Shown piece by piece: positions 25,263 through 32,375 of a DNA stretch of 38,967 nucleotides; position 1 is the stretch's first letter, and every line of letters begins with the position of its first letter. Under the pieces are notes generated by a model that saw only the letters and a list, made by a program, of their open reading frames with translations, did no database searches and was not told where the DNA came from. Origin of the DNA: Lachnospiraceae bacterium (GTDB lineage: Bacteria; Bacillota; Clostridia; Lachnospirales; Lachnospiraceae); assembly GCA_014804645.1 (NCBI GenBank), contig JAAUZI010000081.1, forward strand, positions 1-38,967, given 5' to 3'. The position numbers were made by a program, and so were the translations under genes.

Positions 25263-26429
25263 TTAGTGGGCGGAGTCAGTCTCGTCGGCCGAGTCCGGGG
25301 GATTCATATTGCCCCGCACGGTGATGCCGTTTACCTCCACATTTGGACCCAGTTCAATGACTAGGCATTCCCGGCCGTCAATAACACGGGTGGAAATCAA
25401 ATCTGTGCGCTCGGGATTCACCTTCACCACCACCTCGGGAGTCTTGACGTCAAAGGAGCGGCTGTTATATACATTGCTGACATACAGCTGGGTATCGCTG
25501 CCTGCGGCGGCGTCGTAATACTGATCGAATACTTCCATTTTTTCATTGGCCACGCCGCTGTCCGCAAACACGGTCTTGACCTCATTCTTATCTAAAATCA
25601 GGGGAGCGGCGTCCTCCTTGTGATCCTCCACCATCTCCACAATCTTTTCGTGAATGCTCTTTACCGCCTCGATACTGCAGGTTTCTCCCAAAGTCTCCTC
25701 TACCAGCAGCTGGAACGTCTCCTTTTGGCCACCGGCGGACAGAGGCAGGGGACAGCCCAGCAGCAGCTCCACAAAAGCCTCCTTCAGCTCCTCCGTGTCC
25801 TTGGAATAGTACAGGGCGCTGTGGAGATCTGTGCTGCGGTCGTTGAAGGCGGGGAACAGAAAGCCGGTGTCGGGGGCTCCCACTACCCAGTCCCGGATGC
25901 GGTTGTGGAAACTGTTCTCCTGTGCATCGTAGGACAGGCCGGGCTTGGACAGATTGACGGGGCAGATGCTGACCATAATGTACTCGTAGACCTCGTCGGA
26001 GGCATCCTCCATCTCCAGCCCGTCCCGGGTTCGGCCGGGCACGTCATAGGCGTCATGAATCACCAGAATCAGGTAATTGCCCACAAACTCGTATGAGTCG
26101 ATTATGTTGGTGTAGAACTGGTCCAGCAGCTCGTCGTCCTTTAACTTGCTGTCCCGCAGGCGCAGCAGCAGTTCCTGGGTGCCGCCCTCCTCCTCGGCTT
26201 TCAGCGGGAATTCCAGAGTGTGCAGATTGCGTCCTATGGAGCCGGACAGAGTCTTTCTCAAAATCTCAAAATATTTGAACATTTCCTCCTCGGGCAGAGC
26301 CAGAAAAGCCTGCTTGAACTCGGCTTTCTTATTCTTTTCCCCGTCCACATAACAGCCGCATATGCGGGTGATGGAGCAGTTGTTCTGTGTGAAAAGCTTC
26401 TTGATTTCCGATATCTCCTGTTTTACCAT
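25263..26429 (-). CDS. DUF4317 family protein
   Basis: A 388-residue protein common in Lachnospiraceae; start MVKQEISEIKKLFTQNNCSI and the CGCYVDGEKNKK segment are diagnostic of the family. No catalytic motif or membrane span is visible; it is acidic and soluble. The start at 26429 is preceded on the minus strand by a GAGGT ribosome site. It converges with the DnaJ gene and borders the AT-rich island on the other side. Function unknown. Confidence 0.85.
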   Translation of the reverse strand: MVKQEISEIKKLFTQNNCSITRICGCYVDGEKNKKAEFKQAFLALPEEEMFKYFEILRKTLSGSIGRNLHTLEFPLKAEEEGGTQELLLRLRDSKLKDDELLDQFYTNIIDSYEFVGNYLILVIHDAYDVPGRTRDGLEMEDASDEVYEYIMVSICPVNLSKPGLSYDAQENSFHNRIRDWVVGAPDTGFLFPAFNDRSTDLHSALYYSKDTEELKEAFVELLLGCPLPLSAGGQKETFQLLVEETLGETCSIEAVKSIHEKIVEMVEDHKEDAAPLILDKNEVKTVFADSGVANEKMEVFDQYYDAAAGSDTQLYVSNVYNSRSFDVKTPEVVVKVNPERTDLISTRVIDGRECLVIELGPNVEVNGITVRGNMNPPDSADETDSAH

Positions 26430-26603
26430 ATGTACCTCGTTTCCGCGCGGGTATGCCGCGCTTGTCTCTCTATGCCAGTATAAAGCATGGGGAATAAAAA
26501 AGTCAACAATGCAATTCTACCACTCTCTTTTTAGGTCAGAGAGAGCGGTGTGTAATATATCCGATGAGACTAGATTTTCAGGGATCGCACTTTGATAATT
26601 GAA

Positions 26604-26632
26604 TAGACTTTATATCTGAATGGTGATATACT
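26604..26632 (+). promoter_or_regulatory. Promoter of the 86-aa coiled-coil gene
   Basis: TAGACT (26604-26609) and TATACT (26627-26632) are 17 bp apart, 25 bp before the ribosome site. The -35 lies inside the left arm of an inverted repeat (26592-26610) whose mate is at 26951-26969. Confidence 0.55.
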
Positions 26633-26657
26633 CTTTTATATAAGGAGGTACAAACAC

Positions 26658-26918
26658 ATGACAGATAATGAACTATTATTAGCCATGTCAACGCTTTTGG
26701 ATAAAAAGCTAAAGCCCATTGAACAACGTTTGAAAAGTATTGAATTAACGCTTGAAAACGGTGTAAAACCACGTTTACAAAATATTGAAGCGTGCTATAC
26801 ATCCACATATGATAGATATAAAAACAGTGTTGAAGGGTACGAGACAATGCAAGCCGACATTGATATTATGAAAAAGGTCATTGCAGAACATAGTGAAAAA
26901 CTACAGAAATTAGCATAA
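26658..26918 (+). CDS. Small coiled-coil protein
   Basis: An 86-residue acidic/basic helical protein (DKKLKPIEQRLKSIELTLEN and MQADIDIMKKVIAEHSEKL show heptad-like patterns). AAGGAGG lies just before the ATG. It has its own promoter and terminator and marks the beginning of the AT-rich island. Similar short coiled-coil proteins occur in mobile elements and prophages, but no function can be named. Confidence 0.75.
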   Translation: MTDNELLLAMSTLLDKKLKPIEQRLKSIELTLENGVKPRLQNIEACYTSTYDRYKNSVEGYETMQADIDIMKKVIAEHSEKLQKLA

Positions 26919-26942
26919 AACTACATAAATATATATCACATA

Positions 26943-26985
26943 AGGGTGTGAAGTCTATTGAATTATCAAGGGCTTTGCACCTTTT
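26943..26985 (+). terminator. Terminator after the coiled-coil gene
   Basis: GGTGTGAAG (about 26944-26952) pairs with CTTTGCACC (about 26973-26981; two G.U pairs), followed by TTTTT. The loop holds the right arm of the 19-bp inverted repeat. Confidence 0.7.
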
Positions 26986-27103
26986 TAATTCAGTCAGCTG
27001 CACAATCATACATAAACCATGTCGCTATTGCTCCTAAATGTATAATCTGCCATTCCTAGCCAGGGGCAAAGCAAAAACTTATCATGTTTTATAAAAAAAA
27101 CAG

Positions 27104-27132
27104 TTAACAACTATATAAATGTGTGGTAAGAT
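27104..27132 (+). promoter_or_regulatory. Promoter of a broken gene
   Basis: TTAACA (27104-27109) and TAAGAT (27127-27132), spacing 17, followed by AAGAGG and the ATG at 27156. A related motif with ACAA, TATAAA and GTGTGGTAA recurs at 27497-27522 ahead of the next pseudogene. Confidence 0.55.
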
Positions 27133-27155
27133 TAGTGCATCAAGAGGAAAATAAA

Positions 27156-27486
27156 ATGAAGAAATTACAGATTATGATTGAGGTAGAAATTGACGAAAGC
27201 GAAATTGCAAGTGTGGAGACAACAGATACAATCAAATTATGAAAGAAGAATTTATTAAAAATTGGTAGTTAAGAGAGTGATAATAGCGATAGTGGAACAG
27301 TTAAAATTTTCAATGAGGACGAGGAATATTATCTCATGAATATGGGGATGGCACTCGTTGTATGAAAAATTCTAAAATTATGAAAATCGAAGAGATATTG
27401 GTCTTGAAATGATTGATTTATTGGAGGATTATGTTTTGCCGGAGGCTTTAAATAGTTTTAAGGACGTTGTACCGATTTTACTATAA
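27156..27486 (+). pseudogene. Frameshifted small unknown gene
   Basis: ATG at 27156 with an AAGAGG ribosome site opens MKKLQIMIEVEIDESEIASV but stops at 27242. Later pieces in different frames read TVKIFNEDEEYYL, HEYGDGTRCMKNSKI and LEMIDLLEDYVLPEALNSFK, ending at 27486. Together they look like one acidic protein of ~110 residues broken by several frameshifts and stops. Family not recognised. Confidence 0.55.
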
Positions 27487-27559
27487 AATATCCTAAACAA
27501 TTTATAAAGTAATGTGTGGTAATGGATTTATGAGATAAAATACAATAGAGATAAATACT

Positions 27560-27805
27560 ATGTATGAAAATATTTTAATTACATCGATTGTTATTGCTGA
27601 TATAACAAATCGTAATGCAGTCGCTTTTTACGAGTTGAGAATTGCCCATTTATTTGAAAAAGAAGTTATTCTTTTTGCTTAAGGCATAGAATATATTCCA
27701 TTTTTCTTGAATAGATTTCGTCATTGTATATATAGCAATAATGGAATGGGATATATGATTTTTAGACAATATATACCAGAAACAATTAGATATATTAAAA
27801 AATAA
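27560..27805 (+). pseudogene. TIR-like nucleotide-binding protein remnant
   Basis: A single frame with one internal TAA (27680-27682). Before the stop: IADITNRNAVAFYELRIAHL and EKEVILFA; after it: GIEYIPFFLNRFRHCIYSNN and PETIRYIKK. This matches the conserved pattern of small TIR-like/nucleotide-binding proteins (ADxTxRNxNVFYELGxAH, then IPFDLRxxRxIxY). Only the C-terminal part of the domain remains; the N-terminal strand and nucleotide loop are missing, so it is truncated and interrupted. Such proteins are often encoded in defence islands. Confidence 0.65.
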
Positions 27806-27879
27806 ATAGAATCTAAGTTATATATATTAAAAATAAGGTGTAGTTTGTAAACTTCAATAAAGTAGAATAAGAGGCACAT

Positions 27880-29034
27880 ATGAAGAACTCTATAATTTTG
27901 CCATTAAATTATGAGAAAGTTTTTATGATAGAAGCAAGAAAAAGTGGATTGATAAAGCATGTAGAGATACCTAATGCTCCCGATTTATATGGCTTTGATC
28001 ATTATGAGGAGGAACTATATAAAAGGTGTTATAGATTAAAACAAAATCTATTTCAAATGATTTTGCTTTACGATGAATTAATAATACAAGACTCTGATCC
28101 TACTTATGAATATGATAAAATCGAGAATATTGGTAATTTTAAAATATATCCATTTGATGATTTTTATTATTACAATGCAAGAGAACTAGAGAACAATGTA
28201 TTATATGCAGAATACTTAAAACCTGCAATACTAGGAGTTTTAAAAAAAAATTTAAGACATTGTTTTGCGGTCGAAAACTGTAAAAAAGTATCATATAATA
28301 AAATGATTTCTGAATTATATGACGCTTTCTTTAAAATTCGTGAAGATATCTCAAAAAATGTAATGGAACTATTGGAATTGAATGAAGTGGTGTATAAAAT
28401 AAAAAATAGAAAAAATATAAATAGATTGAAAAATTCAGGTTTACCTAATGAATTTACAGAGAGAACATTTGCAATTGAATTAGCTAGTTTGTTTACATTA
28501 TTTTATGACCAGTTATGTTGGCAACTTAAAATAAGTTCAGAACAAGATGCATATATAGTAAATAGTGAATTTCAGCTATCTAAAATTGGCTGTGATATTT
28601 ATGAAGAAAATATAAATACATATATGGACGCATATAAAATATTAAAATGTGAATGTGCAAATATAATAGGAACATTGCCACATATAAGTAGTATTGAAGA
28701 AGCTATATTGTTAAAGGAAAAAAGAAAAAAAGATATTATGAATTTACGAGAGGTTATGGGTAATTTGGAAAATGTTCTCAGAACCGAGGGAAAAGAAAAA
28801 GCAATTATTAAAGCAACAAGTGATGTAAGAAAGGCTTCCTCTGCTTTATCAAAGTGTGAAAAAGTTAATAAAATAGGAAAGTGGACAACTTTATTATCGG
28901 TTCCAATGGGTATTGCTGAAATGTTGCTTGGTGGAGGAATCGGTGGGCTTGGAATATCTGTGATTGGAGCTGCAACATGCTTAATTGATGAGAAGATAAA
29001 GAGAAATAATAGCTGGTGTGAAATTGTACGATGA
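27880..29034 (+). CDS. Orphan 384-aa protein with hydrophobic Gly-rich C-terminus
   Basis: An intact frame in the AT-rich island, start ATG 27880 after AAGAGG. Most of the protein is charged, Tyr/Asn/Lys-rich and helical (ELYKRCYRLKQNLFQMILLY, KKDIMNLREVMGNLENVL). Near the C-terminus (about 335-370) is a hydrophobic, Gly-rich segment (SVPMGIAEMLLGGGIGGLGI then SVIGAATCLI) that could insert in a membrane. I do not recognise a family. Intactness among decayed neighbours, strong AT bias and the layout (large soluble sensor-like part plus membrane-active tail) would fit an abortive-infection style effector, but that is inference only. Confidence 0.75.
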   Translation: MKNSIILPLNYEKVFMIEARKSGLIKHVEIPNAPDLYGFDHYEEELYKRCYRLKQNLFQMILLYDELIIQDSDPTYEYDKIENIGNFKIYPFDDFYYYNARELENNVLYAEYLKPAILGVLKKNLRHCFAVENCKKVSYNKMISELYDAFFKIREDISKNVMELLELNEVVYKIKNRKNINRLKNSGLPNEFTERTFAIELASLFTLFYDQLCWQLKISSEQDAYIVNSEFQLSKIGCDIYEENINTYMDAYKILKCECANIIGTLPHISSIEEAILLKEKRKKDIMNLREVMGNLENVLRTEGKEKAIIKATSDVRKASSALSKCEKVNKIGKWTTLLSVPMGIAEMLLGGGIGGLGISVIGAATCLIDEKIKRNNSWCEIVR

Positions 29035-29083
29035 AATTAAATATTCATATATTATACAATTTTTTGTGAAAGGATACGCAGAT

Positions 29084-29413
29084 ATGAAAACTGTAATAGG
29101 TATGTGGATATGTCATTCTTGCATTTGCAACTTTTTTTGCAGGAATTATGAATGGTCATGATTTTATAGGTTGTATTGTTGGCCTGTTTTTTGTTTTATT
29201 AGGATTCAAAATATTTAATGATGCACCAGAAGAATTGAGGAAAGCAGTTGGCGAATTACAAAAACAAGAAGAATATAAAAAATGCATGGAGGATATAAAT
29301 GCCCAAGTTGTGGTATGATGGCCGGACATAAAATGGGGGCGTTTTTAAAAAGTAGTTCTAATGATCTGTTAGGTAAAATATATAAATGTGAAAATTGTAA
29401 ATATATGTGGTAA
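29084..29413 (+). pseudogene. Frameshifted membrane/zinc-ribbon protein
   Basis: ATG 29084 (after GAAAGGATACG) soon shifts frame; the next frame encodes two hydrophobic segments (VILAFATFFAGIMNG and GCIVGLFFVLLGFKIF) and a helix (APEELRKAVGELQKQEEYKK), and a third frame encodes a zinc ribbon KCPSCGMMAGHKMGAF ... YKCENCKYMW ending at 29413. Two frameshifts therefore split a small membrane protein with C-terminal zinc ribbon. Confidence 0.65.
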
Positions 29414-29442
29414 TATTTCTATAAAAACATAAGATGTAAACG

Positions 29443-29478
29443 AAAAGCATTTGGGAAATAGAAATCCAGATGCTTTTT
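29443..29478 (+). terminator. Terminator after the zinc-ribbon pseudogene
   Basis: GCATTTGG (29447-29454) pairs with CCAGATGC (29466-29473; one G.U), followed by TTTTT. Between here and 29622 I see no gene I can support. Confidence 0.75.
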
Positions 29479-29622
29479 CTTATATCCCAAATTATGTTCT
29501 AACCTGCCAATGCACGTCTAAAACCGTGAAGAAGATATGGGATGAGATTGTGTCAAGATTTTTTTGCAAATATAATTCCTTCCGTTTAGTAGCCGGTAAT
29601 CAGTTGGCTATGATATCAAACA

Positions 29623-29859
29623 GTGGCTCATCCTCCGGTTCGGTGTGAAAAACTCGGCATATACAAAAAATCTCCTCATAAGCTCCATAAAACTTATGGC
29701 AGTATACTACTTGACCACAACATTGATAACCGTATGATCGTGGAACAGATGGGGCATACAGATATATCCTGTACAGAAAATCCCTATCATAGGAACAGAC
29801 GGAACCTGGATGCCAAGAGCCAAATATTAAGCAGCATCCCCGAACTCCAAGCAAAGTAG
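29623..29859 (+). pseudogene. Tyrosine recombinase (integrase) C-terminal remnant
   Basis: The last ~70 residues of a phage/ICE-type tyrosine recombinase: KKSPHKLHKTYGSILLDHNI, VEQMGHTDISCTENPYHRNR and SQILSSIPEL. The HxxR box reads HKLH, so the catalytic Arg is replaced by His; the rest of the catalytic domain and the N-terminus are absent. It lies 104 bp from the 3' end of tRNA-Ala, the usual integration site for such elements, marking this island as a decayed integrative element. Confidence 0.8.
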
Positions 29860-29963
29860 ATAACCGAACATATGTCTGATTACTTTTGATTACCTTTTGC
29901 TTACTCCCAAAAAAAGAAGTGCCGAAAACCCAGTAAAATCAAGGCTTTGCAGACACTCCAAAA

Positions 29964-30036
29964 TGGAGATAGCGAGACTCGAACTCGTGACCTATACGTT
30001 GCGAACGTATCGCTCTCCCAACTGAGCTATATCCCC
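29964..30036 (-). tRNA. tRNA-Ala (anticodon CGC)
   Basis: A 73-nt cloverleaf on the minus strand: acceptor GGGGATA with TATCTCC and the alanine identity pair G3.U70; D arm GCTC...GAGC; anticodon stem ATACG/CGTAT with loop TTCGCAA giving CGC (reads GCG); T arm ACGAG-TTCGAGT-CTCGC with a 49.65 A.C mismatch. CCA is not encoded. Anticodon CGC is less common than TGC for alanine in Bacillota. Confidence 0.93.
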
Positions 30037-30044
30037 ATAAACAG

Positions 30045-30072
30045 ATTATAACACATTCGCGGGAGAATGCAA
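30045..30072 (-). promoter_or_regulatory. tRNA-Ala promoter
   Basis: On the minus strand TTGCAT (30072-30067) and TATAAT (30050-30045) are 16 bp apart, starting transcription a few bases before the tRNA. Confidence 0.65.
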
Positions 30073-30241
30073 GCACTAACTTTTTGTGTCGAATCCGAAA
30101 CATGCATGCCGGATGCTGACGGAAAAGGGGAGAAAAGGAGGGACTTGGGAGGAACTTGCGGTGACTTGCAGTTGCTGTCTGATATGGGAGAAACGTATAA
30201 TGGTTAATGATAAAAAGTCGATATGCAGGAAAGGGGAAACT

Positions 30242-30802
30242 ATGGAACAGTTACGCATTACCGCTGCCGATGATAACGAAAAGGTGTACAGAATATTGGG
30301 AGATTTGATGAACGGAGACAAGGAATTTCAGATAATGATTACCGTGCCCGGGGCAAGAAAGGATGTGAGTGGTGATCTGCAGCAGAGCGGTGAGGTGCTG
30401 ATCCAGGCGGCGGAGGAGAGAAACACGGCGAAGGGGGCGGCGGAGAAGGTCTTCGATCTGGAACAGGACGTGACGGATATTATTCATGAGATCGGCGTCC
30501 CGGCACATATCAAAGGGTATCAGTACTTACGGGAGGCCATTATGATGTCGGTGCGGGAGCCTGCCATGATAAGCTCCATCACCAAGGTTCTCTACCCCAC
30601 CATTGCAAAGCGGTTTCAGACCACGCCCAGCCGGGTGGAGAGAGCTATCCGCCACGCCATTGAGGTGGCCTGGTCCAGGGGCAGAATGGAGACATTGGAC
30701 GCCCTGTTCGGCTACACGGTGAACACCGGAAAGGGAAAGCCCACCAACTCCGAGTTCATCGCGCTCATTGCGGACCGCATTCGTCTAAAGTACCGCGAAT
30801 AG
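30242..30802 (+). CDS. Spo0A C-terminal output-domain protein without receiver
   Basis: A 186-residue protein. The last ~110 residues match the Spo0A DNA-binding domain: [20 protein letters not shown], the recognition helix region [20 protein letters not shown], and [20 protein letters not shown]. The N-terminal ~75 residues ([20 protein letters not shown]) are not a phosphoacceptor receiver, so it would not be controlled by the Spo0A phosphorelay in the usual way. It may bind 0A-box-like sites and compete with Spo0A. ATG at 30242 follows AAAGGGGAAA; the longer upstream frame has no ribosome site. Confidence 0.88.
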   Translation: MEQLRITAADDNEKVYRILGDLMNGDKEFQIMITVPGARKDVSGDLQQSGEVLIQAAEERNTAKGAAEKVFDLEQDVTDIIHEIGVPAHIKGYQYLREAIMMSVREPAMISSITKVLYPTIAKRFQTTPSRVERAIRHAIEVAWSRGRMETLDALFGYTVNTGKGKPTNSEFIALIADRIRLKYRE

Positions 30803-30835
30803 TATGGAGAGATTGGTAAAAATTTCAGAAAAGGC

Positions 30836-30864
30836 TTTCCTAACGATTCAGGATGTAGTATAAT
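30836..30864 (+). promoter_or_regulatory. Candidate promoter of glgA
   Basis: TATAAT (30859-30864) with a weak -35 TTTCCT (30836-30841), spacing 17. It lies in the 120-bp gap before glgA. Confidence 0.55.
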
Positions 30865-30922
30865 ATTTTCATGCTTGTTATGATCTATATATCTGTGAGA
30901 AGGTACAAATGGAGGTTTGCAC

Positions 30923-32368
30923 ATGAAAAAAATACTGTTTGCGGCGTCTGAAGGAGTTCCTTTTATCAAGACGGGAGGACTGGCCGATGTGGTGGGTTCC
31001 CTGCCCAAGTGCATCGACAAGGAATATTTTGATGTGCGGGTGATTTTGCCCAAATATACCTGTATGAAACAGGAGATGAAGGATAAGCTGGAGTACGTGA
31101 CCCATTTCTATATGGACTTCAACTGGACGGACGCCTATGTGGGAGTTCTGAAGGCCGAGGTGGATGGGATTCAGTACTATTTTATTGACAACGAAGGATA
31201 TTTCGGCGGCTTTAAGCCCTATGGGGACAATGCGTTGTTTGAGATCGAAAAGTATGCATTTTTCTCCAAGGCGGTGCTGTCTGTGCTGCCGATTTTGGAT
31301 TTCAGGCCTGACCTGATCCACTGTCACGACTGGCAGACGGGTCTGGTGCCGGTGTATCTGAAGGAGCGTTTCCAGGGCAGCGAGTTTTTCAGGGGCATTA
31401 AGTCTGTGATCACGATTCACAACTTGAAATTCCAGGGAAAATGGGACCCCAAGGTGGTGCGGAGCATCACGGGCCTGCCGGAGTATTACTTTACCCCGGA
31501 TAAGCTGGAGGCGTACAAGGACGCCAATCTGCTGAAGGGCGGTATTGTGTTTGCGGATGCGGTGACCACGGTGAGCGATACCTATGCGGAGGAGATCAAG
31601 ACCGAGTTCTACGGGGAGGGCCTGAACGGCCTGTTGAAGGCTCGCAGCGGCGATCTGCGGGGAATCGTGAACGGTATTGACTATGAGGAGTTCAACCCCG
31701 AGACGGATAAATATATTGTCAGGCAGTATAACGCCGTCAATTTCCGCAAGGAGAAGGTCAAGAACAAGAGGGCGCTGCAGGAGGAGCTGGGCCTTAAGGT
31801 GGACGAAAAGAAGATGATGATCGGTGTGGTTTCCCGACTGACCGACCAGAAGGGTTTTGACTTGATCGCCTATGTGATGGACGAATTGTGCCGGGACGAT
31901 ATCCAGCTGGTGATCCTGGGCACTGGAGAAGAGCGCTACGAGAACATGTTCCGTCATTTTGACTGGAAATACAGCGATAAAGTATCAGCCAATATATTCT
32001 ATTCGGAGGAGCTGTCCCACAAGATTTATGCGTCCTGTGACGCGTTCCTGATGCCGTCCCTGTTTGAGCCTTGCGGCCTGAGCCAGCTCATGTCCCTGCG
32101 CTACGGCACAGTGCCCATTGTCCGGGAAACGGGTGGTCTGAAAGATACGGTGGAGCCATATAATGAGTATGAGAGCAAGGGAACCGGTTTCAGCTTTGCC
32201 AACTACAACGCCCATGAAATGCTGGCCGCCGTCCGCTACGCGGAGCAGATTTACTACGACAAAAAGCGGGAGTGGAATAAGATCGTGGACCGCGCCATGG
32301 CAGCCGATTTCTCCTGGCATGTGTCGGCAATGAAGTATCAGGAGATGTATGACTGGTTGATAGGATAA
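30923..32368 (+). CDS. glgA: Glycogen synthase (ADP-glucose type, GT5)
   Basis: A 481-residue GT-B enzyme that extends alpha-1,4-glucan from ADP-glucose. Motifs: KTGGLADVVGSLP at residue 16 (nucleotide loop), DLIHCHDWQTGLVPVYL, VITIHNLKFQGKW, GIVNGIDYEEFNPETD, GVVSRLTDQKGFDLI and the C-terminal SLFEPCGLSQLMSLRYGTVP. ATG at 30923 is set by GGAGG at 30911-30915. Other glg genes are not in the window. It is 7 bp from the flippase gene, so both may be cotranscribed. Confidence 0.96.
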   Translation: MKKILFAASEGVPFIKTGGLADVVGSLPKCIDKEYFDVRVILPKYTCMKQEMKDKLEYVTHFYMDFNWTDAYVGVLKAEVDGIQYYFIDNEGYFGGFKPYGDNALFEIEKYAFFSKAVLSVLPILDFRPDLIHCHDWQTGLVPVYLKERFQGSEFFRGIKSVITIHNLKFQGKWDPKVVRSITGLPEYYFTPDKLEAYKDANLLKGGIVFADAVTTVSDTYAEEIKTEFYGEGLNGLLKARSGDLRGIVNGIDYEEFNPETDKYIVRQYNAVNFRKEKVKNKRALQEELGLKVDEKKMMIGVVSRLTDQKGFDLIAYVMDELCRDDIQLVILGTGEERYENMFRHFDWKYSDKVSANIFYSEELSHKIYASCDAFLMPSLFEPCGLSQLMSLRYGTVPIVRETGGLKDTVEPYNEYESKGTGFSFANYNAHEMLAAVRYAEQIYYDKKREWNKIVDRAMAADFSWHVSAMKYQEMYDWLIG

Positions 32369-32375
32369 TGAGAGA

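Noticed and set aside
26962..26977. Possible attachment-site duplicate, ATCAAGGGCTTTGCA, resembling ATCAAGGCTTTGCA near the tRNA (29939-29952)
   Set aside because: Short with an indel, and half of it is explained by the terminator stem. It is too weak to call att sites.
29451..29648. 65-codon plus-strand frame before the integrase remnant
   Set aside because: Its start overlaps the terminator hairpin and it lacks a ribosome site and recognisable motif. It may be integrase debris in another frame.
30086..30241. N-terminal extension of the Spo0A-C protein
   Set aside because: No ribosome site for the early start and odd composition; AAAGGGGAAA directly precedes the ATG at 30242.
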